A stretch of DNA of 64,000 nucleotides. Origin: Mycolicibacterium sediminis (GTDB lineage: Bacteria > Actinomycetota > Actinomycetes > Mycobacteriales > Mycobacteriaceae). Below, piece by piece: positions 63,450 through 64,000 of the stretch. Every line of letters begins with the position of its first letter. Position 1 is the stretch's first letter. A program made the position numbers and the translations under genes. Under the pieces are notes generated by a model that was given only the letters and a program-made list of their open reading frames with translations, was not told where the DNA came from and made no database searches. The stretch spans positions 1,922,001 to 1,986,000 of the forward strand of contig NZ_AP022588.1 of assembly GCF_010731735.1 (NCBI RefSeq), written 5' to 3'.

Positions 63450-63680
63450 ATGAGTGACAGCGGACCCGAGAACGCCGCCAAGGGCATCCTGAACGACGTG
63501 GCCGGCAAGGCCAAGGAGGTCGCCGGGATCGTGACCGGTCGCGACGACATCAAGGAAGCAGGCGAGGCCCAGCAGGACAGGGCCGAGGCGGAGCGCGACG
63601 TCGCCAAGAAGGAGGGCGAGGCCGAGGCCGCACGTGCCGAGGCGAAGTCCGCCGAGGCGCGCCAGAAGGCTGCCGAGTAA
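63450..63680 (+). CDS. CsbD-family stress protein
   Basis: 76 residues, hydrophilic, helical and Ala/Lys/Glu-rich (GILNDVAGKAKEVAGIVTGRDDIKEAGEAQQDRAEAERD). The CsbD signature GKAKEVAG is near residue 19. These proteins accumulate under general stress; their molecular role is unknown. ATG at 63450 has a consensus GAGGAG site. Confidence 0.88.
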   Translation: MSDSGPENAAKGILNDVAGKAKEVAGIVTGRDDIKEAGEAQQDRAEAERDVAKKEGEAEAARAEAKSAEARQKAAE

Positions 63681-63694
63681 CAGCTTCTCCACAC

Positions 63695-63738
63695 ACGAAA
63701 GCCGCGGCTGAGGTTCACACCTCAGCCGCGGCTTTCGT
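63695..63738. terminator. Strong hairpin terminator between convergent genes
   Basis: A perfect 20-bp stem, 63695-63714 (ACGAAAGCCGCGGCTGAGGT) and 63719-63738, with a TCAC loop. It lacks a long U-tract but is by far the strongest hairpin seen. It sits between csbD and the convergent secreted-protein gene, so it can serve both strands. Confidence 0.88.
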
Positions 63739-63754
63739 TCGTGCGCGACCGCTA

Positions 63755-63985
63755 CTAGCCCAGCGGCGGCAGGTTGCCCCACGGGCCGTACGGACCGTTC
63801 TGCGCGTTGCCCGGCTTGACGACCGGAGCGCCACCGCCGTCGATACCCGACGGCCCCAGGCAGCGCGAGGTCGACACCGCGCTGGAGCACGGGTCGATCG
63901 CGGCGGCAGTGGGTGCGCCCGCCAGTCCGATGGCGATGCCCGCCGCGGCGACTGCCGGTGCGATGGCGATCATCTTGAGCTTCAT
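63755..63985 (-). CDS. Small secreted protein
   Basis: 76 residues: a Sec signal peptide (MKLKMIAIAPAVAAAGIAIG ... TAAA, cleavage near residue 29) and a short mature part with two Cys (DPCSSAVSTSRCLG) that could form a disulfide. The tail is Gly/Pro/Asn-rich (GPYGPWGNLPPLG). The type is common in mycobacteria; function unknown. ATG at 63985 has AAGGGAG upstream. Confidence 0.8.
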   Translation of the reverse strand: MKLKMIAIAPAVAAAGIAIGLAGAPTAAAIDPCSSAVSTSRCLGPSGIDGGGAPVVKPGNAQNGPYGPWGNLPPLG

Positions 63986-64000
63986 GTCGTTGTCTCCCTT

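Overview
The window is a GC-rich chromosomal segment from a fast-growing mycobacterium (Mycobacterium/Mycolicibacterium). The evidence is the backbone order rhodanese-metZ ... MBL hydrolase-fgd1 ... pta-ackA ... pknG/glnH/glnX-mutT3-thiE-thiO-thiS-thiG ... lpqL ... thiD-thiC. As I recall it, this follows M. tuberculosis Rv0390-Rv0423c, with extra cassettes at several junctions. GTG starts, ATGA/GTGA stop-start overlaps and leaderless-looking starts also fit. Nothing was searched: all family calls come from reading the translations.

1-8.5 kb: end of a rhodanese-like gene, metZ (methionine synthesis), a small unknown gene and an SDR behind a 26-bp palindrome. Then comes a translationally coupled run of a GNAT acetyltransferase and three luciferase-like (LLM) proteins, two of them short. 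A methyltransferase/MBL hydrolase pair and fgd1 (F420 cofactor reduction) follow.

8.5-18.2 kb: a cassette between fgd1 and pta. It encodes a GT-C type membrane protein, two BcsB-like periplasmic proteins, a cellulose-synthase-like GT2, an exosortase-like membrane protein and a membrane-tethered EEP-fold enzyme. I read it as a surface or secreted polysaccharide system without an evident c-di-GMP (PilZ) module. It is the best candidate here for an undescribed system.

18.2-36.9 kb: pta-ackA (acetate metabolism), a DUF559/AbiEi-like gene, a HicB-like small gene, and the glnX-glnH-pknG amino-acid-sensing operon. mutT3, thiE and a TPP-riboswitch-controlled thiO-thiS-thiG unit follow. Then come an SGNH hydrolase, an ABC exporter, the M28 lipoprotein peptidase LpqL, a tandem M28 homologue that has lost most of its catalytic residues, and a dimethylargininase-like gene.

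36.9-43.1 kb: a complete IS481-like element with a 15-bp target duplication sits just upstream of an SOS-box-controlled DUF222/HNH (13E12-type) gene. Next are a PPOX/F420 protein, an NCS2 uracil/xanthine transporter and an APC permease that lacks a normal start codon.

43.1-51.8 kb: a full L-rhamnose operon behind a strong promoter with a LacI-type operator: mutarotase, transporter, isomerase, aldolase/dehydrogenase fusion, kinase, L-lactate dehydrogenase and the LacI regulator. Together they would take L-rhamnose to DHAP and pyruvate.

51.8-64 kb: a DoxX-like protein, a Baeyer-Villiger-type monooxygenase, a septum-formation-like protein, an alpha/beta hydrolase, and thiD-thiC with a second TPP riboswitch. 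Then a DHA2 efflux pump, a VOC protein, a TrcR/TrcS-like two-component pair, a receiver-SpoIIE phosphatase and CsbD under a SigF-like promoter. A strong terminator and a small secreted protein close the window. No tRNA, rRNA or CRISPR array was seen.
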